A stretch of 20,308 nt of DNA from an uncultured Clostridia bacterium (GTDB taxonomy: Bacteria > Bacillota > Clostridia > Oscillospirales > Acutalibacteraceae). Positions 1 to 6,215 of the stretch are shown piece after piece. The position numbers were made by a program, and so were the translations under genes. The notes below the pieces were generated by a model. It was not told the origin of the DNA, did not search any database, and saw only the letters and a list, made by a program, of their open reading frames with translations. Every line of letters begins with the position of its first letter. Positions within the stretch are counted from its first letter, which is position 1. Location of the stretch: positions 1-20,308 of the forward strand of contig CANQLQ010000005.1 in NCBI GenBank assembly GCA_947624755.1, written 5' to 3'.

Positions 1-96
1 CACTTCGTCAATTCGGGTGCATTGTTACCGTTTACCTTTTAGGGGATCTTTCGACTGCACTTTTCTTGACATTTCCAGATTTACATCAATCCAACC

Positions 97-156
97 CACG
101 TAATTCCTGCGGGCGATGCCCGTGGGCGACCACATGGGGTCGCCCCTACGCGTGCA
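97..156 (+). repeat. Partial dispersed repeat with GC-rich hairpins
   Basis: Bases 99-121 match bases 294-316 with one mismatch (CGTAATTCCTG, then C or T, then GGGCGATGCCC). The unit holds a GGGC-GAT-GCCC hairpin. It then has a perfect 8-bp stem, GGGCGACC (124-131) with GGTCGCCC (138-145), around a 6-nt loop. No reading frame or RNA gene explains it. It looks like a REP-like extragenic palindromic element, a module shared with the longer copies at both window ends. Confidence 0.75.
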
Positions 157-215
157 GTGGTGTTAGTATCAAGACTTATATAAATCTTCCATGTGTAACC
201 GCCGTGTGCGATGCT

Positions 216-354
216 TACTTACTAAAATTTTTACAGCTTAACAACTCAAGTCGTTTCGCGGCGTAAGAGTAAAAAACTGCATAATCTACTCCGCGTAATT
301 CCTGTGGGCGATGCCCACCGATGTCCGCCGATGTCCGCCACGCCATGCGTGCTT
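216..354 (+). repeat. Dispersed repeat, copy A (left end)
   Basis: This stretch reappears in reverse complement at the right end of the window (20151-20308). Shared landmarks in order are ACTAAAATTTTTACAG, GTTTCGCGGCGTAAGAGTAAAA, CTGCATAA, CGCGTAATTCCTG, then CCACGCCATGCGTGCTT. Copy A carries degenerate 10-bp units (GATGCCCACC, then GATGTCCGCC twice, 310-339) where copy B has only two. It ends in a palindromic arm around GCCATGCG. It is non-coding in all frames I examined. Confidence 0.85.
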
Positions 355-432
355 AGATTTAATCAGAGCTTTCCTAAGAATAAATTTATCAAAATTTACT
401 CAAAATCATATATATAATGAAAAGTAAAAATA

Positions 433-446
433 CACAATATATTGTG
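433..446. promoter_or_regulatory. 14-bp perfect palindrome, operator-like
   Basis: CACAATATATTGTG is its own reverse complement. It lies about 90 bp upstream of the rpsJ -35 box in AT-rich DNA. The symmetry would suit a dimeric DNA-binding protein, but AT-rich palindromes also arise by chance and no regulator is encoded nearby. Confidence 0.3.
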
Positions 447-468
447 AATAAAACAGCGCTTTTTCCTT

Positions 469-494
469 CATTTTGGGAAAACATTTTGAGAAAA
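469..494. repeat. 13-bp tandem direct repeat
   Basis: CATTTTGGGAAAA (469-481) is followed at once by CATTTTGAGAAAA (482-494), with one mismatch. The pair sits about 42 bp upstream of the -35 box, in phased A/T tracts. It could be an UP-element or bending region that strengthens the ribosomal promoter, or a binding-site pair. Confidence 0.55.
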
Positions 495-535
495 ATATTT
501 TTGCAATTTTTCACGAATTTTTTATCCTAATATTA

Positions 536-564
536 TTGACATTCACTTTATAATATGGTATTAT
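536..564 (+). promoter_or_regulatory. Sigma-A promoter of the S10-spc-alpha operon
   Basis: TTGACA (536-541) and TATTAT (559-564) are separated by exactly 17 nt, with A/T-rich DNA upstream that would suit an UP element. The start of transcription is expected near 570-572, which places the first leader hairpin at the very 5' end of the RNA. The TATAAT at 549-554 is too close to this -35 box to be its partner. This is the only strong promoter I see for the ribosomal block. Confidence 0.85.
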
Positions 565-570
565 AGGCAA

Positions 571-922
571 GCATGTATAAGGCATTGAAGGGTATAACTC
601 TGCCTTGATACATATTTTCGATATGCGTTGATGCGGGAGGTGGCTGCCCATAGAGGCAGGGAATTTCCGCGGAGTATGTCCGATTACAAACCGGGCGAAC
701 CTATAAGTTTTCGGCGCTTTGCCGCTTTGTGAGCAGGTGTGATCTCACCATGCCTTTGCTCATTTATGGCAGTTCAAGGGGTCGGAATGCGCTTTTTGGG
801 CAAGACCGGAGAAAAATTTCCGGTTTTTTTAAAGAGAGTGTGCGAAAACACCCGGAAAAGTTGTTCAAAAAGGGCTAAGGTAAATCACATTGCCCGCCCA
901 ATATCATTAGGAGGCGCAAAAG
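571..922 (+). promoter_or_regulatory. Long structured rpsJ leader RNA with attenuator
   Basis: About 350 nt of untranslated RNA separate the promoter from rpsJ. Readable helices in order: ATGTATAAGGCA (573-584) with TGCCTT-G-ATACAT (601-613), 12 bp with one bulge; GATATGC (620-626) with GTATGTC (674-680), enclosing GCGGGA/TTCCGC (633-638 with 665-670) and CTGCC/GGCAG (644-648 with 655-659); CGGC/GCCG (712-724); TGAGCA/TGCTCA (730-735 with 757-762), enclosing GGTG/CACC. An intrinsic terminator follows at 805-830. It matches no leader or riboswitch class that I recognise. The layout resembles autogenous control of a ribosomal operon, as L4 does for S10 in E. coli, but that function is inferred. 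Confidence 0.65.
805..830 (+). terminator. Intrinsic terminator inside the rpsJ leader (attenuator)
   Basis: ACCGGAGA (805-812) and TTTCCGGT (817-824) form an 8-bp stem with one G-U pair and an AAAA loop, followed at once by a seven-T run. It lies about 235 nt after the predicted transcription start and about 90 nt before rpsJ, so full termination here would silence the operon. TTTCCG at 664-669 could pair with the left arm (CGGAGA, one wobble) as an antiterminator. CCGGAAA at 852-858 could pair with the right arm. Confidence 0.75.
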
Positions 923-1234
923 ATGGCAAACGAAAAAATCCGTATCAGACTCAAGGGTTACGACCATAACCTTGTTGACAAGGCTGCTGAAATGATCGTA
1001 GAAACCGCAAAGCGCACAAACGCTGCTGTTTCGGGTCCTATCCCCCTTCCGACAGAAAAGGAAGTCGTAACAATCCTTCGTGCTGTTCATAAATATAAGG
1101 ACAGCCGTGAACAGTTTGAACAGAGAACTCACAAGAGACTCATCGACATTATCAGACCTACTCAGAAGACCACTGAGGCTCTGGTAAATCTCGAAATTCC
1201 GGCAAGCGTTGAAATTGAAATCAAGATGGCTTGA
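923..1234 (+). CDS. rpsJ: Small subunit ribosomal protein S10
   Basis: This is S10 (103 aa), a 30S head protein that also acts as NusE, joining NusB in antitermination and NusG in transcription-translation coupling. The family signature appears as REQFEQRTHKRL at residues 62-73, ahead of the second half of the fold. The length is normal. AGGAGG at 909-914 lies 8 nt before the ATG, which fixes the start. It is first in the operon, behind the long leader, with 81 nt before rplC. S10 dosage could feed back on terminator read-through through NusB, but that is speculation. The identification is secure. Confidence 0.98.
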   Translation: MANEKIRIRLKGYDHNLVDKAAEMIVETAKRTNAAVSGPIPLPTEKEVVTILRAVHKYKDSREQFEQRTHKRLIDIIRPTQKTTEALVNLEIPASVEIEIKMA

Positions 1235-1276
1235 TTTTAAGTTTCTTATACCCGGCACTTAACGGATTGAGGTCAT

Positions 1277-1291
1277 GTTGGCAAAGCCAAC
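1277..1291 (+). promoter_or_regulatory. Small hairpin between rpsJ and rplC
   Basis: GTTGGC-AAA-GCCAAC is a perfect 6-bp stem with a 3-nt loop in the 81-nt rpsJ-rplC spacer, ending 10 nt before the rplC ribosome binding site (AGGAGG, 1302-1307). No T-run follows, so it is not a terminator. It may mark RNA processing or protein binding, or simply stabilise the message. Confidence 0.4.
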
Positions 1292-1315
1292 CAATAACCA
1301 AAGGAGGAACAAATC

Positions 1316-1948
1316 ATGAAAAAAGGTCTTATCGGTAAAAAAATCGGCATGACTCAGGTTTTCGACGAAAAAGGCAACGTAATCCCCGTTACCGTAATCG
1401 AACTTGGTCCCTGCCCTGTCGTTCAGAAGAAGACGGCTGAAAACGACGGCTATGAAGCTGTTCAGCTTGGCTTCGCGGACGAAAAAGTAACAAGAGTCAA
1501 CAAGCCTATGAAGGGTCACTTTGAAAAGGCAAATGTTGCCCCGAAGAAGATTCTTCGCGAATTCAGACTTGAAGACACAAGCGCGTTTAACGTAGGTGAC
1601 ATCGTTAAAGCCGACATTTTTGCAACCGGTGAAAAAGTCGACGTAGTCGGCACAAGCAAGGGTAAAGGTACGGCAGGTGCAATCAAGCGCTGGAACTTCT
1701 CAAGACTTAAGGAATCTCACGGTACCGGTCCTGTTGCAAGACACGCAGGTTCACTCGGCGCTTGTTCAGATCCTTCAAGAGTTTTCAAAGGAAAGAAGCT
1801 TGCGGGACACCTCGGTGCAGAACGCGTTACAATCCAGAACCTTGAAGTTGTCAAGGTAGACGCAGAAAACAACCTCATAGCAATTAAGGGTGCGGTTCCC
1901 GGCCCGAAAAAGGGTATTGTTATGGTTGTTAACAGCGTAAAAGCGTAA
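1316..1948 (+). CDS. rplC: Large subunit ribosomal protein L3
   Basis: L3 (210 aa) is an early-assembly 50S protein whose central extension reaches toward the peptidyl transferase centre. It starts MKKGLIGKKIGMTQVF, typical of bacterial L3. The family signature region follows at about residues 130-170, with HAGSLGACSDPSRVFKGKK and then the AGHLGAERVT stretch. The length fits Firmicutes L3. AGGAGG lies 8 nt before the ATG. The 17-nt gap to rplD indicates cotranscription. A small hairpin precedes the gene in an otherwise featureless spacer. The identification is secure. Confidence 0.98.
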   Translation: MKKGLIGKKIGMTQVFDEKGNVIPVTVIELGPCPVVQKKTAENDGYEAVQLGFADEKVTRVNKPMKGHFEKANVAPKKILREFRLEDTSAFNVGDIVKADIFATGEKVDVVGTSKGKGTAGAIKRWNFSRLKESHGTGPVARHAGSLGACSDPSRVFKGKKLAGHLGAERVTIQNLEVVKVDAENNLIAIKGAVPGPKKGIVMVVNSVKA

Positions 1949-1965
1949 GAAAGGAGTTGCTCTAA

Positions 1966-2589
1966 ATGCCTAACGTATCAGTATTCGACAAAAACGGCAA
2001 GAAGGTTTCAGACCTCGCTGTAGCAGATGGCATCTTCGGTATTGAACCGAACACATCGGCAATGCACATCGTTGTTGTCAACTATCTTGCAAATCAGCGC
2101 CAGGGCACACAGTCAACCCTGACACGCTCAGAAGTTTCCGGAGGCGGAAAAAAACCTTGGAGACAGAAGGACACAGGCCGTGCAAGACAGGGTTCAACAA
2201 GAGCTCCGCAGTGGTATCACGGCGGTATTGCACACGGTCCGAAGCCGAGAAGCTACGGTTTCTCAATCAATAAGAAGGTAAGAAGACTTGCTATGAAGTC
2301 GGCTCTTTCTTCAAAGGTTGCAGCAGACGAAATGATCGTTCTTGATTCTTTTGAACTTGAAGCAATCAAAACCAAGGAAGTTGTAAATGTTCTTTCGGCT
2401 CTTGAAACAGGCAAAAAGACTCTTATCGTACTTCCTGAAAAGAACGATATAATTTACAGAAGCGCAAGAAACATTGCAGGTGTTAAAGTTACTCTTGTAA
2501 ATACCCTCAATGTATATGATATTCTTAACTGCAACAGCATGGTTGTTCTCAAAGACGCAGTTGCAAAAATCGAGGAGGTTTATGCATAA
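1966..2589 (+). CDS. rplD: Large subunit ribosomal protein L4
   Basis: L4 (207 aa) is a 50S protein whose long internal loop lines the peptide exit tunnel. That loop is visible as GGGKKPWRQKDTGRARQG and the following GSTRAPQW and HGPKPRSY segments, about residues 62-102. A globular C-terminal half follows. In E. coli, L4 represses its own operon through the S10 leader. The leader here differs in sequence, so transferring that role is a hypothesis. The stop codon overlaps the rplW start by one base (TAATG), which suggests translational coupling. Confidence 0.98.
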   Translation: MPNVSVFDKNGKKVSDLAVADGIFGIEPNTSAMHIVVVNYLANQRQGTQSTLTRSEVSGGGKKPWRQKDTGRARQGSTRAPQWYHGGIAHGPKPRSYGFSINKKVRRLAMKSALSSKVAADEMIVLDSFELEAIKTKEVVNVLSALETGKKTLIVLPEKNDIIYRSARNIAGVKVTLVNTLNVYDILNCNSMVVLKDAVAKIEEVYA

Positions 2590-2885
2590 TGAAAAAGTTA
2601 GCACATGACATCATCCTCAAGCCTGTCATCACAGAAGAAAGCATGATGGGTACAGCTCTTAAAAAATACACCTTTAAAGTTGCAAAAGATGCAAACAAAG
2701 CTGAAATTGCAGCAGCAGTTGAAGAAGCTTTCGGCGTAAAAGTTGCAAAGGTTAACACAATCAACTGCAGAGGTCATTTGAGAAGATACGGCCGTTATGA
2801 AGGCTACACTCCTTCATGGAAAAAGGCAATCGTAACTCTCACCGAGGATTCGGAAACAATCGAGTTCTTCGACGGTCTTCTTTAA
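2589..2885 (+). CDS. rplW: Large subunit ribosomal protein L23
   Basis: L23 (98 aa) sits at the exit of the 50S tunnel and is the docking site for trigger factor and SRP. The protein begins MKKLAHDIILKPVITEES, the family's KPVITEKS-type opening. It ends with a GYTPSWKKAIVTL strand. The extended loop is VNTINCRGHLRRYGRYEG. The start overlaps the rplD stop (TAATG), and a GAGG in the rplD end serves as ribosome binding site. It is followed by an unusually long 174-nt spacer before rplB. Confidence 0.97.
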   Translation: MKKLAHDIILKPVITEESMMGTALKKYTFKVAKDANKAEIAAAVEEAFGVKVAKVNTINCRGHLRRYGRYEGYTPSWKKAIVTLTEDSETIEFFDGLL

Positions 2886-3059
2886 TCCTAAGCCGCACGG
2901 ATACCGCTTACGCGGTCTTTGCACCGTTTAAGATACACCCGGGTCGGTTTTTAAATTTCAACAGTATGGCTGAGAAATCAGTCTTACAATAAAAATCCGG
3001 TGGTAATGTATGGAGGGTCGACATATCCTTCGCTAAACCATTATAAGGAGTGAACAAAA
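2886..3059 (+). promoter_or_regulatory. Unusual structured 174-nt spacer ahead of rplB
   Basis: This is by far the longest gap in the operon; all others are 81 nt or less. Visible hairpins are ACGG...CCGT (2897-2900 with 2924-2927) enclosing ACCGC-TTAC-GCGGT (2903-2916), then GGCTGA-GAAA-TCAGTC (about 2968-2983) with a GNRA-type tetraloop, then the alternative pairings at 3012-3050. TACAAT at 2985-2990 has no matching -35 box, so an internal promoter is not supported. It may be an internal regulatory or RNA-processing element dividing expression of the early and later S10 genes. Confidence 0.5.
3012..3050 (+). promoter_or_regulatory. Possible switch over the rplB ribosome binding site
   Basis: TCCTT (3026-3030) is complementary to AAGGA (3045-3049) in the rplB Shine-Dalgarno sequence and could hide it. 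The same bases, as TCCTTC (3026-3031), can instead pair with GGAGGG (3012-3017), one helix of six pairs including two G-U. The two pairings exclude each other, as in a translational on/off switch. The helices are short, so the idea rests on geometry alone. Confidence 0.35.
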
Positions 3060-3893
3060 ATGTCAATTCGAGTGGTGAAGTCTGTTACAAACGGCACAAG
3101 AAATATGTCGTATACAGACTACTCAGGTCTTTCAAAAAAAGGCCCCGAGAGAAGCCTTCTTGCTCCTCTCAACAAAAAGAGCGGCCGCAACAGTTACGGT
3201 CGTATCACCGTTCGTCATCGCGGCGGCGGAAACAGAAAGAAGTATCGTATTATCGACTTCAAAAGAGACAAGTTTGACATGAAGGCAGAAGTTGTCTCAA
3301 TAGAGTACGATCCCAACAGATCGGCTCACATTGCCCTTCTTCAGTATGAAGACGGTGAAAAAAGATACATCCTTGCACCGGAAGGTATTAAAGTCGGCGA
3401 CGTAGTTGAAGCAGGTCCGTCGGCAGATATCAAGCCGGGCAACGCACTTCCTCTTGTAAATATCCCGACCGGTACAATGGTTCACAACGTTGAACTTTAT
3501 CCGGGCAGAGGCGGACAGCTTGCAAGAGCGGCAGGCAACGCAGCTCAGCTTATGGCTAAAGAAGGCGGCTACGTACTTCTCAGACTTCCCTCAAGCGAGC
3601 TTCGTAAGGTTTCTGAGCTTTGCATGGCGACAGTCGGCACTGTAGGCAACGGCGATCACGAAAACGTCAAGATCGGTAAGGCAGGACGCACACGTCACCT
3701 TGGAATCAGACCTACAGTTCGCGGTTCTGTAATGAACCCGAACGATCACCCGCACGGTGGTGGTGAAGGTAAATCACCTATCGGACGTCCGGGCCCTGTA
3801 ACGCCTTGGGGCAAGCCTGCTCTCGGTTACAAGACTCGCGCTAAGAAGAATCGTTCAGACAAGCTTATTGTTAAGCGCCGTAACGACAGATAA
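3060..3893 (+). CDS. rplB: Large subunit ribosomal protein L2
   Basis: L2 (277 aa) is a core 50S protein needed for subunit joining and for peptidyl transferase activity. It has the N-terminal RNA-binding half (HRGGGNRKKYRIIDFKR at about 53-69). The C-terminal half carries the conserved NDHPHGGGEGK loop, whose histidine lies near the catalytic centre, and then the GRPGPVTPWGKPALGYKTR tail. The length is normal. AAGGAG at 3045-3050 lies 9 nt before the ATG. The long upstream spacer suggests L2 and the genes behind it may be tuned separately from rpsJ-rplW. Confidence 0.98.
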   Translation: MSIRVVKSVTNGTRNMSYTDYSGLSKKGPERSLLAPLNKKSGRNSYGRITVRHRGGGNRKKYRIIDFKRDKFDMKAEVVSIEYDPNRSAHIALLQYEDGEKRYILAPEGIKVGDVVEAGPSADIKPGNALPLVNIPTGTMVHNVELYPGRGGQLARAAGNAAQLMAKEGGYVLLRLPSSELRKVSELCMATVGTVGNGDHENVKIGKAGRTRHLGIRPTVRGSVMNPNDHPHGGGEGKSPIGRPGPVTPWGKPALGYKTRAKKNRSDKLIVKRRNDR

Positions 3894-3914
3894 TGTGGAA
3901 AGGAGCTAAGAATA

Positions 3915-4196
3915 ATGAGCAGAAGTACTAAAAAGGCACCTTTTGTCCAGGAAAAGCTGTATGAAAGAGTTGTTAAAATGAATGAAAAGGGCGAGAAAAT
4001 CGTTCTTAAAACATGGAGCCGTGCCTCCACGATTTATCCGGAATTTGTTGGCCATACATTCGCTGTTCATGACGGACGCAAGCACGTTCCCGTTTATGTA
4101 ACAGAGGACATGGTAGGACATAAGCTCGGAGAATTTGCTCCGACTCGTACCTTCAAAGGTCACGCAGGTTCAAAAACATCAAACAACGGTAAATAA
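3915..4196 (+). CDS. rpsS: Small subunit ribosomal protein S19
   Basis: S19 (93 aa) binds 16S rRNA in the 30S head with S13, near the A-site finger contact. The family signature HDGRKHVPVYVTEDMVGHKL is followed by GEFAPTRTF. The protein starts MSRSTKKAPFV, as usual, and has the typical length. AAGGAG lies about 9 nt before the ATG. The 21-nt gap from rplB and 23 nt to rplV keep it inside the operon. Confidence 0.98.
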   Translation: MSRSTKKAPFVQEKLYERVVKMNEKGEKIVLKTWSRASTIYPEFVGHTFAVHDGRKHVPVYVTEDMVGHKLGEFAPTRTFKGHAGSKTSNNGK

Positions 4197-4219
4197 TCAG
4201 CAAAAGGAGTGTATTACCA

Positions 4220-4552
4220 ATGCAAGCAACTGCAAAAGCAACTTATATCCGCATTGCACCCCGTAAGGTAAAGATAGTTCTTGACCTTATCCGCAATCAG
4301 GATGCTGAAAAAGCAACGGCAATTCTTAAATACACGCCGAAGGCTGCGTGTGAAGTTGTTTCGAAGCTTTTAGCATCTGCAATCGCAAATGCGGAAAACA
4401 AGGATATGGACACCTCAAAGCTCTATGTAGCCGAATGCTACGTTAACCAGGGACCGACACTCAAGAGAATCAGACCGAGAGCACATGGCAGAGCTTACCG
4501 TATCAACAAAAAAACATCACATATCACCCTTGTACTCAAGGAAGCAGAATAA
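4220..4552 (+). CDS. rplV: Large subunit ribosomal protein L22
   Basis: L22 (110 aa) lines the narrowest part of the peptide exit tunnel with L4. It opens with the helical core (IRIAPRKVKIVLDLIRNQ) and ends with the tunnel-reaching hairpin GPTLKRIRPRAHGRAYRI, about residues 82-99, where macrolide-resistance changes map in other bacteria. No such insertion or deletion is obvious. AAGGAG lies upstream at normal spacing. It stands 20 nt before rpsC. Confidence 0.98.
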   Translation: MQATAKATYIRIAPRKVKIVLDLIRNQDAEKATAILKYTPKAACEVVSKLLASAIANAENKDMDTSKLYVAECYVNQGPTLKRIRPRAHGRAYRINKKTSHITLVLKEAE

Positions 4553-4572
4553 GCAAGGAGGAGGTTTAAACA

Positions 4573-5274
4573 ATGGGCCAGAAAGTTAATCCTACCGGTT
4601 TGAGAGTAGGCGTTATCAAGGACTGGGAGTCTCGTTGGTACGCAGACAAAAAAGACTTCGGCGATCAACTCGTTGAAGACTACAATCTTCGTGAATATCT
4701 CCTTGAAAAGCTTGCTCCCGCAGGAGTTCCGAAGGTAGAAATTGAACGCGACGCAAAACGAGTACGCATCAATATTCACGTTGCTAAACCGGGCATGGTC
4801 ATCGGCCGTGGCGGTTCAGAAATCGAAAAGCTCAAGGCTGACCTTGAAAAGAGACTCGGCAAGAGCGTTTCTCTCAACATCGTTGAAATCAAAAACCCCG
4901 ATGTAAACGCTCAGCTTGTGGCTGAAAGCATCGCTTCACAGCTTGAAAGAAGAATTTCTTTCCGCCGTGCGCTCAAATCATCAATCGGCCGTGCCATGAA
5001 ACTCGGCGCAAAGGGTATCAAGTGCCAGGCTTCAGGCCGTCTCGGCGGCGCTGAAATTGCGAGAAGCGAAACATACAAAGAGGGTACAATTCCTCTTCAG
5101 ACAATCCGTGCAGACATTGACTACGGTTTTGCCGAAGCAAAAACAACATATGGACGTATCGGCGTTAAAGTATGGATTTATTCAGGCGAAGTTCTTCAGG
5201 TTTCAAACAACACTGAAAGAAAAAGACCCGAACGCCGCCGCAGAAATAACCGCAGGGAAGGAGGAGCTAAATAA
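4573..5274 (+). CDS. rpsC: Small subunit ribosomal protein S3
   Basis: S3 (233 aa) forms part of the mRNA entry tunnel and helicase of the 30S subunit. It starts MGQKVNPTGLRVGVIKDW. It has a type II KH domain with the loop GMVIGRGGSEIEKL at about residues 75-88. The C-terminal domain ends in a basic tail (NNTERKRPERRRRNNRREGG). Length and order are standard. The stop overlaps the rplP start by one base (TAATG), and the GGAGG serving rplP lies inside its last codons. Confidence 0.98.
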   Translation: MGQKVNPTGLRVGVIKDWESRWYADKKDFGDQLVEDYNLREYLLEKLAPAGVPKVEIERDAKRVRINIHVAKPGMVIGRGGSEIEKLKADLEKRLGKSVSLNIVEIKNPDVNAQLVAESIASQLERRISFRRALKSSIGRAMKLGAKGIKCQASGRLGGAEIARSETYKEGTIPLQTIRADIDYGFAEAKTTYGRIGVKVWIYSGEVLQVSNNTERKRPERRRRNNRREGGAK

Positions 5275-5705
5275 TGTTATTACCTAAGAGAGTAAAACGC
5301 CGTAAAGTGCAGCGCGGCCGTCTTAAAGGCTCAGCTCACAAGGGCAACAAAGTTACTTACGGTGATTACGGTCTTACAGCTCTTGAACCTGCATGGATAA
5401 CATCAAGACAGATTGAAGCAGCCCGTATCGCAATGACCCGTTACATCAAACGTGGCGGTCAGGTTTGGATAAAGATCTTCCCGGATAAGCCGATTACAGA
5501 AAAGCCGGCTGAAACCCGAATGGGTTCAGGTAAAGGTTCACCCGAATATTGGGTAGCTGTAGTTAAGCCGGGCAGAGTTATGTTTGAAATCGCAGGCGTT
5601 GACGAAGAACTCGCAAGAGAAGCTATGCGTCTTGCGGCAAACAAGCTCCCGATCAAATGCAAATTCGTTACCAAGGCTGAGCAGGAAAAGGAAGGTGTAC
5701 AGTAA
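5274..5705 (+). CDS. rplP: Large subunit ribosomal protein L16
   Basis: L16 (143 aa) organises the tRNA-binding region of the 50S near the A and P sites. It begins MLLPKRVKRRKVQRGR and carries the signature ETRMGSGKGSPEYWVAVV at about residues 79-96. The arginine of the ETRMG motif is the site hydroxylated in E. coli L16. The length is normal. Both junctions are TAATG overlaps (with rpsC and rpmC), so three consecutive genes are probably translationally coupled. Confidence 0.98.
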   Translation: MLLPKRVKRRKVQRGRLKGSAHKGNKVTYGDYGLTALEPAWITSRQIEAARIAMTRYIKRGGQVWIKIFPDKPITEKPAETRMGSGKGSPEYWVAVVKPGRVMFEIAGVDEELAREAMRLAANKLPIKCKFVTKAEQEKEGVQ

Positions 5706-5908
5706 TGAAAGCTAGTGAAATCAGAAAACTGTCCGCCGAAGAGATGGACGCTAAGCTCGCTGAACTTAAAAAAGAGCTTTTCAATCTCCGTTTCCAGCAG
5801 GCTGTTAATCAGCTTGATAACCCAATGAGAATCAGTGCCGTTAAAAAGGATATCGCAAGAATCAAAACAGTTCAGCGTGATATCGAGCTTCACGGCACAA
5901 ATTCCTGA
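5705..5908 (+). CDS. rpmC: Large subunit ribosomal protein L29
   Basis: L29 (67 aa) is a small two-helix 50S protein beside L23 at the tunnel exit. The sequence reads MKASEIRKLSAEEMDAKLAE, then the conserved KKELFNLRFQQA and the helix with MRISAVKKDIARIKT. Its length is typical. It starts within the rplP stop (TAATG), and the upstream GGAAAAGGAAGG provides the ribosome binding site. A 24-nt gap leads to rpsQ. Confidence 0.97.
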   Translation: MKASEIRKLSAEEMDAKLAELKKELFNLRFQQAVNQLDNPMRISAVKKDIARIKTVQRDIELHGTNS

Positions 5909-5932
5909 TAAGGAAAGGGAGGCTGAATAACT

Positions 5933-6187
5933 ATGGAAAGAAACCTTCGTAAAACACAGGTTGGTATTGTAACGAGCAATAAGATGGAAAAAACAGTTGT
6001 AGTTACAATCAAGGATAAAGTAAGACATCCGCTTTACAAGAAAATTGTTAACCGTACCGTTAAAGTAAAGGCTCACGATGAAAACAATGAATGCGGAATC
6101 GGAGACAGAGTTCTTATTATGGAAACTCGTCCTCTTTCAAAAGATAAGAGATGGCGCGTTGTTAACATTATCGAAAAAGCCAAATAA
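5933..6187 (+). CDS. rpsQ: Small subunit ribosomal protein S17
   Basis: S17 (84 aa) is an OB-fold primary binder of 16S rRNA in the 30S body. It shows RKTQVGIVTSNKMEKTVVV at the N-terminus and the family signature GDRVLIMETRPLSKDKRW near the C-terminus. The length matches bacterial S17. GGGAGG lies about 9 nt before the ATG. It closes the classic S10 block; rplN follows after 28 nt with no promoter that I can see. Confidence 0.98.
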   Translation: MERNLRKTQVGIVTSNKMEKTVVVTIKDKVRHPLYKKIVNRTVKVKAHDENNECGIGDRVLIMETRPLSKDKRWRVVNIIEKAK

Positions 6188-6215
6188 TTGGTGCAGCTAA
6201 AGGAGGCTAAACACA

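Larger units (their letters stand above)
1..535. other. Gene-free upstream region: repeats, then AT-rich DNA
   Basis: I see no credible gene here. The short open frames have no ribosome binding site and run through repeat DNA. Bases 1-96 show nothing I recognise. Bases 97-156 and about 216-354 are copies of a GC-rich dispersed repeat. Bases 360-535 are strongly AT-rich and hold a perfect 14-bp palindrome (433-446), two tandem 13-bp units (469-494) and an A/T palindrome (491-502), just upstream of the rpsJ promoter. In many Clostridia the str genes with tuf lie just upstream of rpsJ; there is no trace of them here. Confidence 0.7.

Noticed and set aside
66..266. 66-residue open frame in the left repeat region
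   Set aside because: It runs through hairpin-rich repeat DNA, has no ribosome binding site and resembles no protein.
310..339. CRISPR array suggested by three 10-bp units
   Set aside because: Units are contiguous with no spacers and far too short; a degenerate tandem repeat.
739..969. 76-residue frame starting in the leader and overlapping rpsJ
   Set aside because: It starts at GTG without a ribosome binding site, covers the attenuator stem and overlaps rpsJ in another frame.
2985..2990. TACAAT as an internal promoter for rplB
   Set aside because: No -35 box at 16 to 18 nt upstream.
3006..3053. 15-codon frame (MYGGSTYPSLNHYKE) ending in the rplB ribosome binding site, a possible leader peptide
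   Set aside because: The only upstream signal, GGTGG, is 2 nt from the ATG; translation is unsupported, though coupling to rplB would be possible.
5459..6076. 205-residue - strand frame across rplP, rpmC and rpsQ
   Set aside because: It is antisense to three certain ribosomal genes and has no family features; a shadow of their codon use.
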